A stretch of 64,000 nt of DNA, taken from positions 1 through 64,000 of the forward strand of contig JAJEKB010020892.1 in NCBI GenBank assembly GCA_022393335.1, given 5' to 3'. The position numbers and the translations under genes were made by a program. The stretch is from Macrotrachela quadricornifera. Taxonomy: Eukaryota; Rotifera; Eurotatoria; Philodinida; Philodinidae. Below, piece by piece: positions 1 through 10,702 of the stretch (positions are counted from its first letter, which is position 1; every line of letters starts with the position of its first letter). The notes under the pieces were generated by a model. That model had not been told where the DNA came from. It worked only from the letters and a program-made list of their open reading frames with translations, and did not search any database.

Positions 1-1386
1 TTTAAATCATACTAGTTCAGATTAAAATTTTAATTCATCCTAGTTTTATTGAAATTTCAATCTGTACTAGTTCGATTTCAAACTGAACTGGATTTTAATT
101 ATTACTGCGACATATATATGGGCAATTTCATTTGTTATGGACGTGACGTCGCAAAATTAAAATGCTTATATCTCTGGATAACAAACTTCTTTAGAGCTAG
201 TTTTTTTATGGTATAAGCATACTAAATTATCCTATGTAGCTTGAAAAATTCAACCATATAACTCTTCGTTTAGAGAAGTTATCAGCAAAAAGTAGTGTTA
301 GGGACGTGGTCAAATAAAAGATATCAACTTTCACTGCGCGTCCTTCAGCTTAAAAAAACGACGAATTGAGATAGTATTCTAGAAAAGTAAATGGTACATG
401 CTGTATGTGACATTCAATAGTACCAAACTTCTATCTAAAGTTTTTTCTCAGTATGCTTAGATTTTTCAGGAACTCTAATTTATATTTCGTTAAGGACGTG
501 ACAAAGTGCGAATAGACTATTTTTAATCCTTTTATATGTCTGCAGATACTTTCTAATTTATCGCCAAACTTAGGTTCCCTATTCTTCAAAGTGTACTCTT
601 TCATAAATCACATTAAGAAGCTATTATACATTTTGTTAACGTTTCCAACAAATTTGATAACGAGGAGGGGATCTTAACGATTCTTTTATGATTTTTTAAG
701 AAAAAGACAAGTAAATTTACGTAATGTGCTCACAATTTTATTAAATCAGGTTCAGTGGTTTTTTAAAACTACGGAAAGGAAAAACAAACATAATTTTTTA
801 TAAACCAGAAAGCACAATTTGCAAATATGCTAAACTTTTCGAATAGAGCTTCATCTTTCACAAAAAATGCATATGTTCTATTTAAAGCATTACTTCATTG
901 TGAAATATTGTACTTATATGAAAGTCACTAAGTAAACTGGAAATTTAATAGAGAACAATGAAATATTATGCTGTTTCCAAGAAAACATCGTTTTTCAAGT
1001 AGTTTTTTCAAACCAGTCCTTTTCTTTTAGAAAAAAATTGCGTACCCTAACGGTATACCCCATTCGAAAAAAATTTGTATCTCAACTGCACCCATTTGAA
1101 ATCTGATGTACTACATTTGAGAATTAGCACTCGGCATGTCTGAAAGCTCCTCAATCTGTAGTTCAAAAAGGGATTCTGCTTGACTTTTTGAAGTTAAAGC
1201 ATTTCTGCCCGAAGTGGAACAATTTCTTGCTGTGGTAGGGAAATGGTCCAGCCCTCATTCGACAGGGATTTGAAGATACTTTCATAAGCTGTGGAAGGAA
1301 GCTGACAGAATTACCCAGGTATATAATAAAACAAGAAAAAGAAGTTTCATAGAAATGTATTTGATTTATTCAAATCTAAGACAAAA
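1..1386. other. AT-rich span without recognised genes
   Basis: I see no convincing coding exon on either strand. The sequence is AT-rich with homopolymer runs. The last part lies downstream of the EF-hand gene and may include its 3' untranslated region. Confidence 0.5.
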
Positions 1387-2010
1387 TTAAATTCGTCCAA
1401 TGATAATATCTCGACCAATACCAGATAAAATAAAATTTTCAAACTCTTGATAATTAAGTTTATAATCTTGATTAAGATCATTCTTTTGTAAATAATGAAG
1501 AATAAGATGAGAACTAGCATCTGGTCGAACTAATGGAATAAACAATGATAATTCATACAAATCAATATGACCGGATTTATCATGATCTAAGAATGTAAAT
1601 GCTTGAGGAATATCTTGAATGGCATATTTTCCCATCATAAATGGTCGAAATATTCGAATGAATATTTCAAATGGAAAGACATATTTTTGAGAAGATTTAG
1701 CCATTTGATAATATTCATCAGATTTTAAAATAGCATGATATCGTTTGATCTCATTGGTTTGTTCTTCACGTTCTTCATAAATATATTCAACGCCATTAAT
1801 TTCTCCATTTTGATTATATTGAATATTTTCATTGATACCGATTTCTGTATATCCTTGATTTGCTAGATGATTTATAAAGAATTAAAAAACAACACATGAA
1901 ATCTATGACATACATAAAACTCGTTCGTAGTTTCGTTGTTGATACGATATAGGAGATTTAGATTGATCAGTATCCATTGATTGATTATTTTCATAATCTG
2001 ATGAAGACAT
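1387..2010 (-). CDS. EF-hand calcium-binding protein, two exons
   Basis: I read this as two exons, 2010-1914 and 1862-1387, joined across a 51-nt intron with a GTATGT donor and a CTAG acceptor. The splice keeps frame and gives 190 residues. Two canonical EF-hand loops are visible: DHDKSGHIDLYE at about residues 125-136 and DLNQDYKLNYQE at about 161-172, with acidic or amide ligands at positions 1, 3, 5 and 9 and Glu at 12. The N-terminal half is polar and has no recognised domain. The protein should be a cytosolic Ca2+ sensor or buffer; its target is unknown. I chose the ATG at 2010 because the open frame upstream of it, to 2187, is low-complexity Phe/Lys-rich and looks non-coding. The exon structure is firm; the exact start is less so. 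Confidence 0.8.
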
Positions 2011-2682
2011 TTCTTTATGAAAAAAAAAAACGTTTTTTAATGTAGATGCTTTAACGATAAGAGAAGAGAGTGTTGTCAAGATTGACAAAGAGCGAAAGAA
2101 AAAACTTCGTTCTTTTCTATTGAAAAAGGCAAACAGCTTGAAATTGAAAAATTTCTTTCTTTTCTTTCGATTCACGTTTCGAAACATATAACTGTTTTAT
2201 ATGAATTCGTTGCATGATTAATTTTGTTTTTTGTGACATAAATTTCTAGTGTCTTTTATTGTCCTATCGCTATAGAATACAAATTAATGCGATGTAAAGC
2301 ACAGCATTTACGTAGTCTTTCGCGAGTTTTTTTTTCTTTCTTTCTAGATGTACGCATTTAGTCTCCATACTTTGTGTGTTTTTCACTGTAACAAAATCTG
2401 CATTTTGTATCGCAGTGATTGAGCACGCTTGAAAACACTTTTAATGAACTTTGTAGAGGCTAATTAGTCGAGTTAAGTCAATAGATGAGGGGAGAGGGTG
2501 GATCAATAAGTGTATTTGTTCCTTGTCATATTACTATGGGATTAATTTTGATGTTATGAATCAAAAATTTTATACATCTGAATATTCTGGACAGATGATT
2601 GATCCATGTCGCCACAACGTCGGTCATCATCATCATTATTATCGAAATTGAATACATTGTCTCTAATACAATAGACTATCAG
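2011..2682. other. Intergenic, nothing recognised
   Basis: The span is AT-rich with pyrimidine runs near 2325-2345. It separates the EF-hand gene start from the GPCR relic, so any EF-hand promoter should lie here. I see no coding sequence. Confidence 0.4.
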
Positions 2683-3258
2683 CTACCATTCACTTTTGTC
2701 ACAGTTCAATGTGAACATAGAAAAAGATACTGAGAAAAAGAAAAGAAATTGAGAAAAATTGAATGGCGAGTTTACGAGTAGTGCGCTAAGTACGATCATG
2801 TTGCATTTTATATTTTTGATAAATTCTCCTCGTAGAACGAGGAGAATATTGAATATCATAGTAAGTATAACAGGAATAAATGAACTAAGTATTGTATCAA
2901 CTATCTAAATTACTCCTTCAAATATATAACACGAACCCATACACCATAATTGACTATAATCAAATTGTTGTTGACATGGATAGAAAAAAATAAGTACAAT
3001 GAACCAAATGAAAAGAAAAGTAGATGATAGAAAAATAGGTAGATAATGTTTCAGATGAGAATTGAAAAGAGGTCTATGAAAAATTAGAATATATCGCTGG
3101 ATTGAACCTATTGCCATTAACCACACACTAGATGTAAAAAGGAAATAAATGGCAAAGATCCAATAGAGACAAAGTGAATAAGTTGACCATAGTGAAGATA
3201 AACGAGAGTCATTGATAATTCTATTGATGTAATGAGAAAATTGCAGACCAATAAACAT
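2683..3258 (-). pseudogene. Rhodopsin-family GPCR relic
   Basis: The reading frame encodes hydrophobic helices typical of bdelloid class-A GPCRs. A segment with SIQRYILIFH, an (E/D)RY-like end of TM3, is followed by TM4 (about 3060-2990). After an in-frame TAG at 2905-2907 the same frame continues into a clear TM5-like helix ending LVLRGEF near 2825. No TM1-TM2 is recognisable upstream, although an acceptor-like CAG..TAG precedes the ATG at 3258. The stop inside the domain and the missing N-terminal helices make this a pseudogene or fragment. The ligand is unknown. Confidence 0.6.
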
Positions 3259-4761
3259 ACTACGCTGAAATGAAATTCATATATCAATTATGAAGTTCTA
3301 ATAAGACAATAAGGAAGTACTTGGTTATCTTAAACTCTACATTCGCATTGGAAGATTTTCTGTTACAGCGACTATGAAAAACTAATAATAATCGACAAAG
3401 AAAAATCAATAGATATCTAATACTAGACACATACATTGACTATCTCATTAGCATATTCAATCGTCTTAATGGTTTATCGAGTATTGTGGCAAAAGAAGCT
3501 TTAACTTTTCGATGATGAAAATTTTATTTGACTAATCCACTTATTATGTCTGTCATTTATTTATCAAGAAAATGGATCAAACTTTGTATTTCACTTTTCA
3601 ATATTTTGACTATGAAATGTTTTGAAAATTCACTAGTGTATTAGAGTTTATACCAAAATGATCAGAACGAAAAGCTCTATCAGCTGTAAAAGTTTCATCA
3701 AATTTAGAGAAGGTCGATGTAATGGCTGGAGATTTCTGGTGGACACACCCATATTTGTTCAAGTTCAATTGACCTATTATAACATACTGTTTCCTATTCT
3801 TACATATATGAGCTAATTTTCAATGACATATTAGAAAGAGTCAACAATAACCGTCACGAATACTAATTGGTAGTTCTCTATTAGATGATTTAGTACCAAG
3901 TGCTATCTACGGTGAACAATATATTCGAACGGTATTATTGATATTTATAGAAAAAAAATAAATCTTGTTCGAGGAGTGAGGATGAACTGGGTGTTTTCTA
4001 ACTTTCTGATCGATTTTTTTGGACACTATCGAATTATCACTTATTTTTTGAGCTATGAAAACAAAAAATACAAATTCATACTATATACAAACCGATGATA
4101 CATATGTCAATAGCAAACAGTGTTTTTATACGACATCTCTCGACACTTTTTCTACCATCGTTCTCACTGCTTCAATGATCAGGTCATATTAACTGACTGA
4201 ATTTTTTCTTTCTTTCTGTCAATCGTTTATATGCTAAATACATTGATTGGAACGGGGTACGTATTGCAGAATTAATGAAGTGCAGCGCGTCCTTGAGAGC
4301 AAAAACAACCATTAGATTTTTTTCTTCTCCTTCCAGTATAAAAAAACCGTGCCTATACGAATTGTTAGTTAAAAGCGCACAGTAGTCTACCATCGTCACC
4401 CTCAAAATTATTCTTTCTTTTCATTATACACAATTCCTACATATGGCACTAGGTAATGTTATAAATCTTTTATGATGGATCAGAAAAAGCCTTATAAAAC
4501 TCTAACGCCTTTCGGAGAGTATTTGAAAAATCTTTAGTATCATTGGAAGACGCTGTTACTGGGATTAAAACAAGCTCGGTAATTTTTGTATCTAAGCAAA
4601 AAAAAAGAAACGGTAACGTCACTTTGGTTACAATCATCAAAATCCGTGAGAAAAATATAGCTGAGGAATAGAAAAGCATATTCAATTGCTCAGATTGTCG
4701 GTCAATATGATACATTATGCTGTACCCTAAAGATATTTTATTTTCAAGTTCATTTCTTTAG
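3259..4761. other. Intergenic or 5' part of the LRR gene
   Basis: No recognisable protein is encoded. Short minus-strand frames at 4184-4405 and 4470-4715 have no family resemblance. The missing first exon or exons of the LRR gene must lie here if that gene is complete, because its first visible exon starts with a split codon at 4762. Confidence 0.4.
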
Positions 4762-7700
4762 AGTCAAACTACACAAATGAAAAGCTTCAGCAACAGATTG
4801 ATGCAAGACAAGGTCTTAGCCTTCTAAACTTGGATGACCAAGGTTTGAATGATAATGATATGGAATTAATTGCACAATATCTATTGCAAGATGATACTGT
4901 AAGTCAAATTGTTTTGATTTTTGCTTATTGTTAAAAACAAAATTTCATTTATTCATCCTCAATCATTTTCTTCTAAATTGCTAAAATGAAATTCTTTAAA
5001 GAATCGATGAATAATCAAGATAAGATCAGTAGTGTCAAACTTGAAAGTTGAATTCAAGTATTCAAGTATTTGCCTATTCAACTATTCAATCAACCTAAGC
5101 TGCTCCAATGTGGCGCTGCGACGCCCTCACCCTCACCCTCACCTTCAAGATATATGGATAAGATTTATAATTGTGAGCGATCATGAAATATGTAAAATAT
5201 AAATTCAGTCCGATTGACAAAACGAAAATGTATAGCAAAAGTGTTTTCTTCTTTATCTGTCTTGTTTTTATGCAGTTGATCTTTGCGACACTTATCTTTC
5301 TTATTTATTACAGAGTGTGCGTTTTCTCATGCTGAATAACAATCATGTTGAAGCTCGTGGTGTGCAAACTATTGCTAAAGCATTACAAACGAATAAAGTG
5401 AGAAATAGATATTGTAACTACGCTTCTTACATTTCTTTTGCTCATTTTATACAGACTATAAACGTTCTCCATCTGAAAAACAATCAGATTGGAAATGAAG
5501 GTGCACAAGCTTTGGCTGAAGTATTACAACAAAATACAGTAAGAGAAAAACATTCTTTTCATCACGATCATATTTATCCTTCTTGTTCCATGTAGACATT
5601 AATAAGTCTCTATCTCGAGAACAATGGATTTGATGATGAAGGTGTACAAACTCTTGCTCAAGCATTAGAAAATAATCAAGTTACAGAAAAAAAACTGTTC
5701 TGTTTCTATCCTGTTTATCTTTCTTCTTTCACACAGACATTGATCAGCTTCCAGCTCGATAAAAATGGTGTTGAAGAACAAGGTGCACAAGTTCTTGCTC
5801 AAGCATTACTAAAAAATAAAGTAAAAGGAAAACGTTCCTGGCATTTTCATCCTATTTATCTTTCTCCTTTCATACAGACACTGATCGAACTCATGCTGAA
5901 TGAAAATGAAATTCGAGATCAAGGTGCACAAGCTCTTGCTGAATTATTACAAAAAAATACAGTGACAAAAAAAACAATCTTTTCATTTTCACCATATCTA
6001 TCTTTCTTCTTACATGCAGACACTCACCGATCTCTCTCTCGTCAACAATCAAATTCGAGATCAAGGTGCATCAGCTCTTGGTGATGCATTACAAAAGAAT
6101 AAAGTGAAGGAAAACACATTTCTCATCTCTATCCTATTCATTTGTCTTATTTCATACAGTCACTGACAACTTTCTGTTTCACAAACAACCAAATTAAAGG
6201 ACAAGGTGCACAAGCTTTTGCTAAAGCATTAGAAAAGAATACAGTAAGAAGAAAAGCATTATTTTCGTCTCTTTTGATATTTATGTACTTTACTTCATAC
6301 AGACTCTCATCAATCTCAATCTCGATAATAATCAAATTGAAGATCAAGATGCACAACATATTGGTAACGCTTTGACCAAAAATACAGTGAGACGAAACAC
6401 ATAGGCTTTTAGTCTTTCCTATATTCATCTTGTTTGTTTCATTCAGACACTCAGAGGTCTGCATATGAAACTCAATCAAATCGGCGACAAAAGTGTGCAG
6501 AATCTTGTTGAAGCATTACAAAATAATACAGTGAGAGAAAAACATTCTGTCACATTCATCCTTTATATTTCATCTAGACACTCACACGTCTCATCATCGG
6601 TAACAATCAAATTACAGAGCAAGGTGCACAAGCTCTTGCTGAACTATTACAACACAATAACGTGAGAAAAGAAACACTTTATTCATTTCCATGACATTTA
6701 TTTTTCGTATTTCATCCAGACACTCGATGATCTCCATCTCGAAAACAATCAAATTGGCGAACAAGGTGCACAGGCATTTGGTAAGGCATTAGAAAAAAAT
6801 ACAGTAAGAGAGAAACACTCTTTTTTATTGTTCGTACATTGATTGTTTTCATTTTACACAGAAACTTACTACTCTCCATCTCGAGAACAATCAAATTGGA
6901 GATGGAGGTGCACAAGCTCTTACTGAAGGATTAAAAAAGAATACAGTGAACAGAAAACATTCTTTTTCATCTTTATCCTATTGATTTTTCTTCCTTCCTA
7001 CAGACACTGACAGATCTTTATCTCGACAGCAATCAGATTGGATATCAAGGTGCGCAAGCTGTAGGTGAAGCCTTAGAAAACAACATAGTGAGAGAAAAGT
7101 GTTGTCTTTATTTTTCTCACATTTATCTCTATCATTCCATGCAGGCAGTCATTAGTCTTCATCTTGATAACAATCAAATTGGAAATCAAGGTGCACAAGC
7201 TCTAAATAAAGGATTAGAAAAGAATACGGTACGAAGTAGACAACAACGTTTTCGCCTTTGTCATATTCATCGTTCGTATTTCTTGTAGTGTCTCAAGTTG
7301 TTGTACCTCAAAAACACTCAACTTGGAGATGAGGGTGTAGCATTACTTGTTAAACTATTAGACAAGAATACAGTGAGAGAAAACTCATTGTTTTCACTTG
7401 TATTATATGTACATTTCTTATTTCATATAGACACTTACAGATCTCTGCCTCGAAAACAATCAAATCGGAGATGAAGGTGCACAAGCTCTTGCTCAAGCAT
7501 TAGAAAAGAATACAGTGACCGAAAAACACTCTTCCTCTGTATGATATTGATCTTTCTTATTTCGTACAGGGACTTTCCAATCTCAATCTCGAGAATAATC
7601 AAATTGGAGATCGAGGTGCTCAAGCTCTTGCAGAAGCATTACAGAAGAATACAGTGAGAAGAAGAGTGTTTTTTTTTGTCTTGACCATATTGATCTTTTG

Positions 7701-8031
7701 TATATCATACAGACACTCACTGGTCTCTATCTCGAGAATAATCAAATTGGAGATCGAGGTGCTCAAGCTCTTGCTCAAGCATTACAAAAGAATACAGTGA
7801 GAAGAAAACACTGATTTCGTCTCTATTATATTACACTCTTTTGTATTTCATTTAGAGACTCATATACCTTAAAATTGGAAACAATCAAATGGGAGATCAG
7901 AGTACACAAGCACTTGTTGAACTCTTAGAAAAGAATATGGTAAGAGAAAAAATACTCATTTCATTTTTATCATTTGCATCTTTTTTCTTTATTTCATACA
8001 GAACCTGCCAGACGCGTCACTTGAAGATTAA
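4762..8031 (+). CDS. RNI-type leucine-rich repeat protein, one repeat per exon (5' partial)
   Basis: Twenty-one exons can be read. The first is 4762-4898, acceptor CTTTAG and donor GTAAGT, with LRR-like LLNLDDQGLNDNDMELIA. A 415-nt intron follows. Then come 19 exons of exactly 84 nt: 5314-5397, 5455-5538, 5596-5679, 5737-5820, 5878-5961, 6020-6103, 6160-6243, 6303-6386, 6447-6530, 6578-6661, 6720-6803, 6862-6945, 7004-7087, 7145-7228, 7289-7372, 7431-7514, 7570-7653, 7713-7796 and 7856-7939. The last exon, 8002-8031, encodes NLPDASLED and a stop. Each 84-nt exon is phase 0 and encodes one 28-residue repeat, TLxxLxLxNNQIGDxGAQAL then AxALxKNT, of the ribonuclease-inhibitor/NLRC3 class. Introns between them are 47-62 nt. 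No NACHT or other effector domain is seen. About 586 residues are visible; the start codon and 5' exon were not found. The role is probably protein-protein recognition. Confidence 0.88.
4899..5313 (+). repeat. Long first LRR intron with simple-repeat insert
   Basis: This 415-nt intron is seven times longer than the other introns of the gene. It carries ATTCAA-type repeats at about 5045-5090 and a short CCCTCA (TGAGGG on the other strand) array at about 5124-5144. The ATTCAA part resembles the ends of the small element at 10718-11012. Confidence 0.55.
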
Positions 8032-8222
8032 CTTTCTCGAAACATTAAAGAGGAAAAAAATATATATACGTAGTTTTGAAGAGGCTCAAGAATTCTGATT
8101 CACACTCAAAAGAACAGACTTATCAGCCTCATTTATATTTAGTTATAAGTTTTATTTTGCAAAGAAAACGGATGAGAGACGATGAACATAAATAATGTTC
8201 TTGCATCGAATCTGTTGTATCT

Positions 8223-9070
8223 TTAGTATCGCAAGAATTTTTGTATGCGATTATTACTAGAATCAGCTACGTACAAATTACCCATCGAATCGAATGTCAA
8301 GGCAACAGGATTGTAAAGCATCGTGGATAAAATGCCTGTTCCTCCAATGGGATTACCAGCAATCAATGTCCATGTGCCGGCACCTATCACCCAGCGTACT
8401 ATATTATGTCCCAAATAGTTGACAATATAAAGACTGTTTGACAATGTATCAAGATAGACGCCCGTCGACATAGTCAGTTGAGTGTTAAGGATCCCTGAGC
8501 CAGTCCTACCGGCTACAACAGTACCGTTTATTGCATCAGATAGATAACGCATAATTCTATGATTGTATGAGCCTGCTATGTATAGTGAACTCGTACTAGA
8601 ATCATGAGCCCGACCTCGTGGACTGTATAGTTGATTGAATAAAGAACCCGCAGTACATAAAAAGTCAATATTGAAAGTGCTATTCTATTGAACTGTTCTG
8701 AAAAACTTACCAGTACCAGCAATCGTTGTTCCTGAAATTATACCATTAGCGAAATATTGAACACGATGATTTCCTGCGTCCGAAACATAGAGGTTGCCAC
8801 TTGAGTCAACTAGAACACACATAGGTTGGTTCAAATAAAGGGCAGTGGAACCTAGGGTTCCATCTCCTTGGCCAGCGACTGTGGTGCCAAGCGTTAAAGA
8901 GGCAGAGAATTTTTGTACTCGGTGATAGCCAGAGTCGGTGACATAAAGTGCGTTGGATGAATCGATTACAATATGGTATGGGCTAGAAAGGCGGTCGAGC
9001 GTAGCACCTAATGATCCTGTGTCAGCTACAGTAGTGCCCACTGTGTTCCAACGTAGGTCCGTCGTATAAC
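8223..9070 (-). CDS. NHL-repeat protein, 3' part
   Basis: Two coding blocks encode five NHL-type beta-propeller blades: LYVTDSGYHRVQKF, LYVSDAGNHRVQYF, LYIAGSYNHRIMRY, LYIVNYLGHNIVRW and LYVADSSNNRIQKF. The upstream exon is 9070-8711, with acceptor TTTTTAG and donor GTAAGT. The downstream block runs from 8656 to the stop at 8223. The best join, giving AGTGTAGSLFNQL, implies a 54-nt intron (8710-8657) whose last two bases are AT rather than AG. Upstream exons that would start the protein were not found before 9566. NHL propellers bind proteins, RNA or sugars and are very numerous in bdelloids. The gene is either 5' truncated or a decaying copy. Confidence 0.7.
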
Positions 9071-9138
9071 CTAAAAATACAGCATGATCAGATCATCTCT
9101 GAATCATGATAATTAACATAAAATACTCTGTAAAACTT

Positions 9139-9158
9139 TGAGGGTGAGGGTGAGAGGG
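9139..9158 (+). repeat. Short TGAGGG tandem array
   Basis: The stretch is made of GAGGGT units, the same hexamer as the minus strand of 5124-5144. It lies just upstream of the visible NHL exons. Isolated GAGGGTGAG motifs also occur near 20660 and 24800. Confidence 0.6.
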
Positions 9159-9340
9159 TATGTGAGTTTAGATTTTAAAATAACTAGTCGAAAGAGAAAG
9201 CATATATAAATGGGTTCCGTAGAACCTTCTATAATCATTTTACTTGTCCACAAGTGTTTCTATTTCATACGATTAGCTTAAATACATCCACTTGATATGC
9301 TTGATTTAACACGTATGATTGAATCAAAAGAATCACAAAA

Positions 9341-9392
9341 GCAGAATGGGAATCGAACCCATATCTTCCAATTTTCGGGCGGATATTCTGGC
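9341..9392 (-). other. B-box-like hairpin, possible Pol III element
   Basis: Read on the minus strand, the 5' end GCCAGAAT pairs with the 3' end ATTCTGC (one bulge), followed by a TTTT run. Inside is GGGTTCGATTCCC, which matches the tRNA T-arm and RNA polymerase III B box. There is no good A box, D arm or anticodon arm, so it is not a normal tRNA. It may be a tRNA-derived SINE end or tRNA relic. It sits in a more GC-rich pocket, about 9341-9495, that is unusual for the window. Confidence 0.3.
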
Positions 9393-9566
9393 TTCGAACT
9401 ATTCGAGATTCACCCTACTGTTGCATATTGCGGAACATGCGACGCTCTTTTAGCACATTCAACGCGACGGGTCCCACGGGTGGCACCCGCTATATTTTAG
9501 GAAGGAAATGATTAGAAACGCACTTTTTTTTTGCTTTTTTCATTCGGTTTAAAGGTTGTGTTTGAT

Positions 9567-10702
9567 TTATCGTATATTTTTCTCGTAGTAGCCAGCACAG
9601 CATCTCCGGACATCGTGAGAAGATTCTTCTCTCTCTTCCAGCTTGTGATCAGCAAATTTGCACTTGCTTTGACTTGTTGACCATTGTCTCGCTCTAGGCT
9701 TCAGATTCTCAAATGGTATACCGAGCAGTAAAGATCTCACAAGATTTTCACGAAACTTCAGGATGGTCATATTATTTATTGAATAGTTTTCCCTGTATAC
9801 CAAATAAATATTCACTATAGCCATCCCAAAAATCAATTCAAATGTCACATTACGGTATCATTTTAAAGATCGTCTGAGGCATTTATAATAGGCTCATAGT
9901 TGATCAGATAAATCAGTGCCTTGGCTTCATTATTGACTCATTTTGAAAATTTGTTTTCCCAATGTGAACTACATCTGCGGAATGCGAAGACCTTGTAGAA
10001 ATCATTAAAACATCTTTTTTGTCTTTCCATATGATCAGTTTTATGCCTTTCATGATTTGATGGCCTTACGCTTCGCCACGCTTGAGCTTTTTTTGAAGAA
10101 ATTCTTTTCTGGATGCGGCACGATTTCTTCTCAATGTTGCAATAAGGCATGTATTGTGTATCAACAAAGTTTTTGCTAGGGAAATACTAGTAAAGAAGTT
10201 ATCGCCTACCACAGTCCGATAGCATCCCGAAAGACCACCTAATGAATTCATCACTATTGTCTCAGTATGTCCAAGACCTGCCATTGGATCTTGCTCACCA
10301 GTATAGATCAAATAATTCCACGTATATCCGTTAGTAGCCGCTAGCTTGTACATGTTTATTCCATATTTGTGCGCTTTGCCAGGTATATATTGTTTGAACA
10401 AAAGTATGTCTCGGCATGGTATCATTGTTTCGTCGATTGTGACAACTCCATCAGGAATATATACAGACAAAAATCTGGCTTTAAGTAAATCCAAAAGTGG
10501 TTTCAACTTGAGCAGTCTATCTTGATTCGAATAGTACTTATTGTTATCCGAAAAATGTCAGAATTTAAGGAGTAATTCAAACCTATCTCTTGCCATTGTA
10601 TTTCGAATGATCTTAGATCCATATAGATGACTGTTACTCCAGTAGTATTCTAATTTCGGCATTTGCACTAGTCCCATCTCGATAATAATTCCAAGAAACT
10701 CA
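9567..10702 (-). pseudogene. piggyBac-type transposase, decayed (copy 1)
   Basis: This is a broken DDE_Tnp_1_7 (piggyBac) transposase. The N-proximal part, including ARDRFELLLKF, is read from about 10702 and has an in-frame TGA. The main block, 10506-10066, carries TIDETMIPC (first catalytic Asp), a KLAATNGYTWNYLIYTG strand and VVGDNFFTS (second Asp). After frameshifts, TDLSDQL near 9915 supplies the third acidic pair. The C-terminal block, 9848-9567, has FGMAIVNIYLVY, LVRSLLLGIPFENLKP and a His/Cys-rich end. At least one further TGA replaces an expected Trp. All the catalytic aspartates can still be read, but frameshifts and stops make it inactive. The 5' end is missing and I found no terminal repeats. 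Confidence 0.85.

Noticed and set aside
5314..7939. Regular ~141-nt spacing resembling a CRISPR or minisatellite array
   Set aside because: The conserved 84-nt blocks are translated LRRs bounded by GT..AG sites and the spacers are introns. Repeat identity follows protein constraints.
9341..9426. A tRNA gene on the minus strand
   Set aside because: Only the T-arm and a 3' acceptor-like strand are present. No D arm, anticodon arm or correctly spaced 5' acceptor can be paired.
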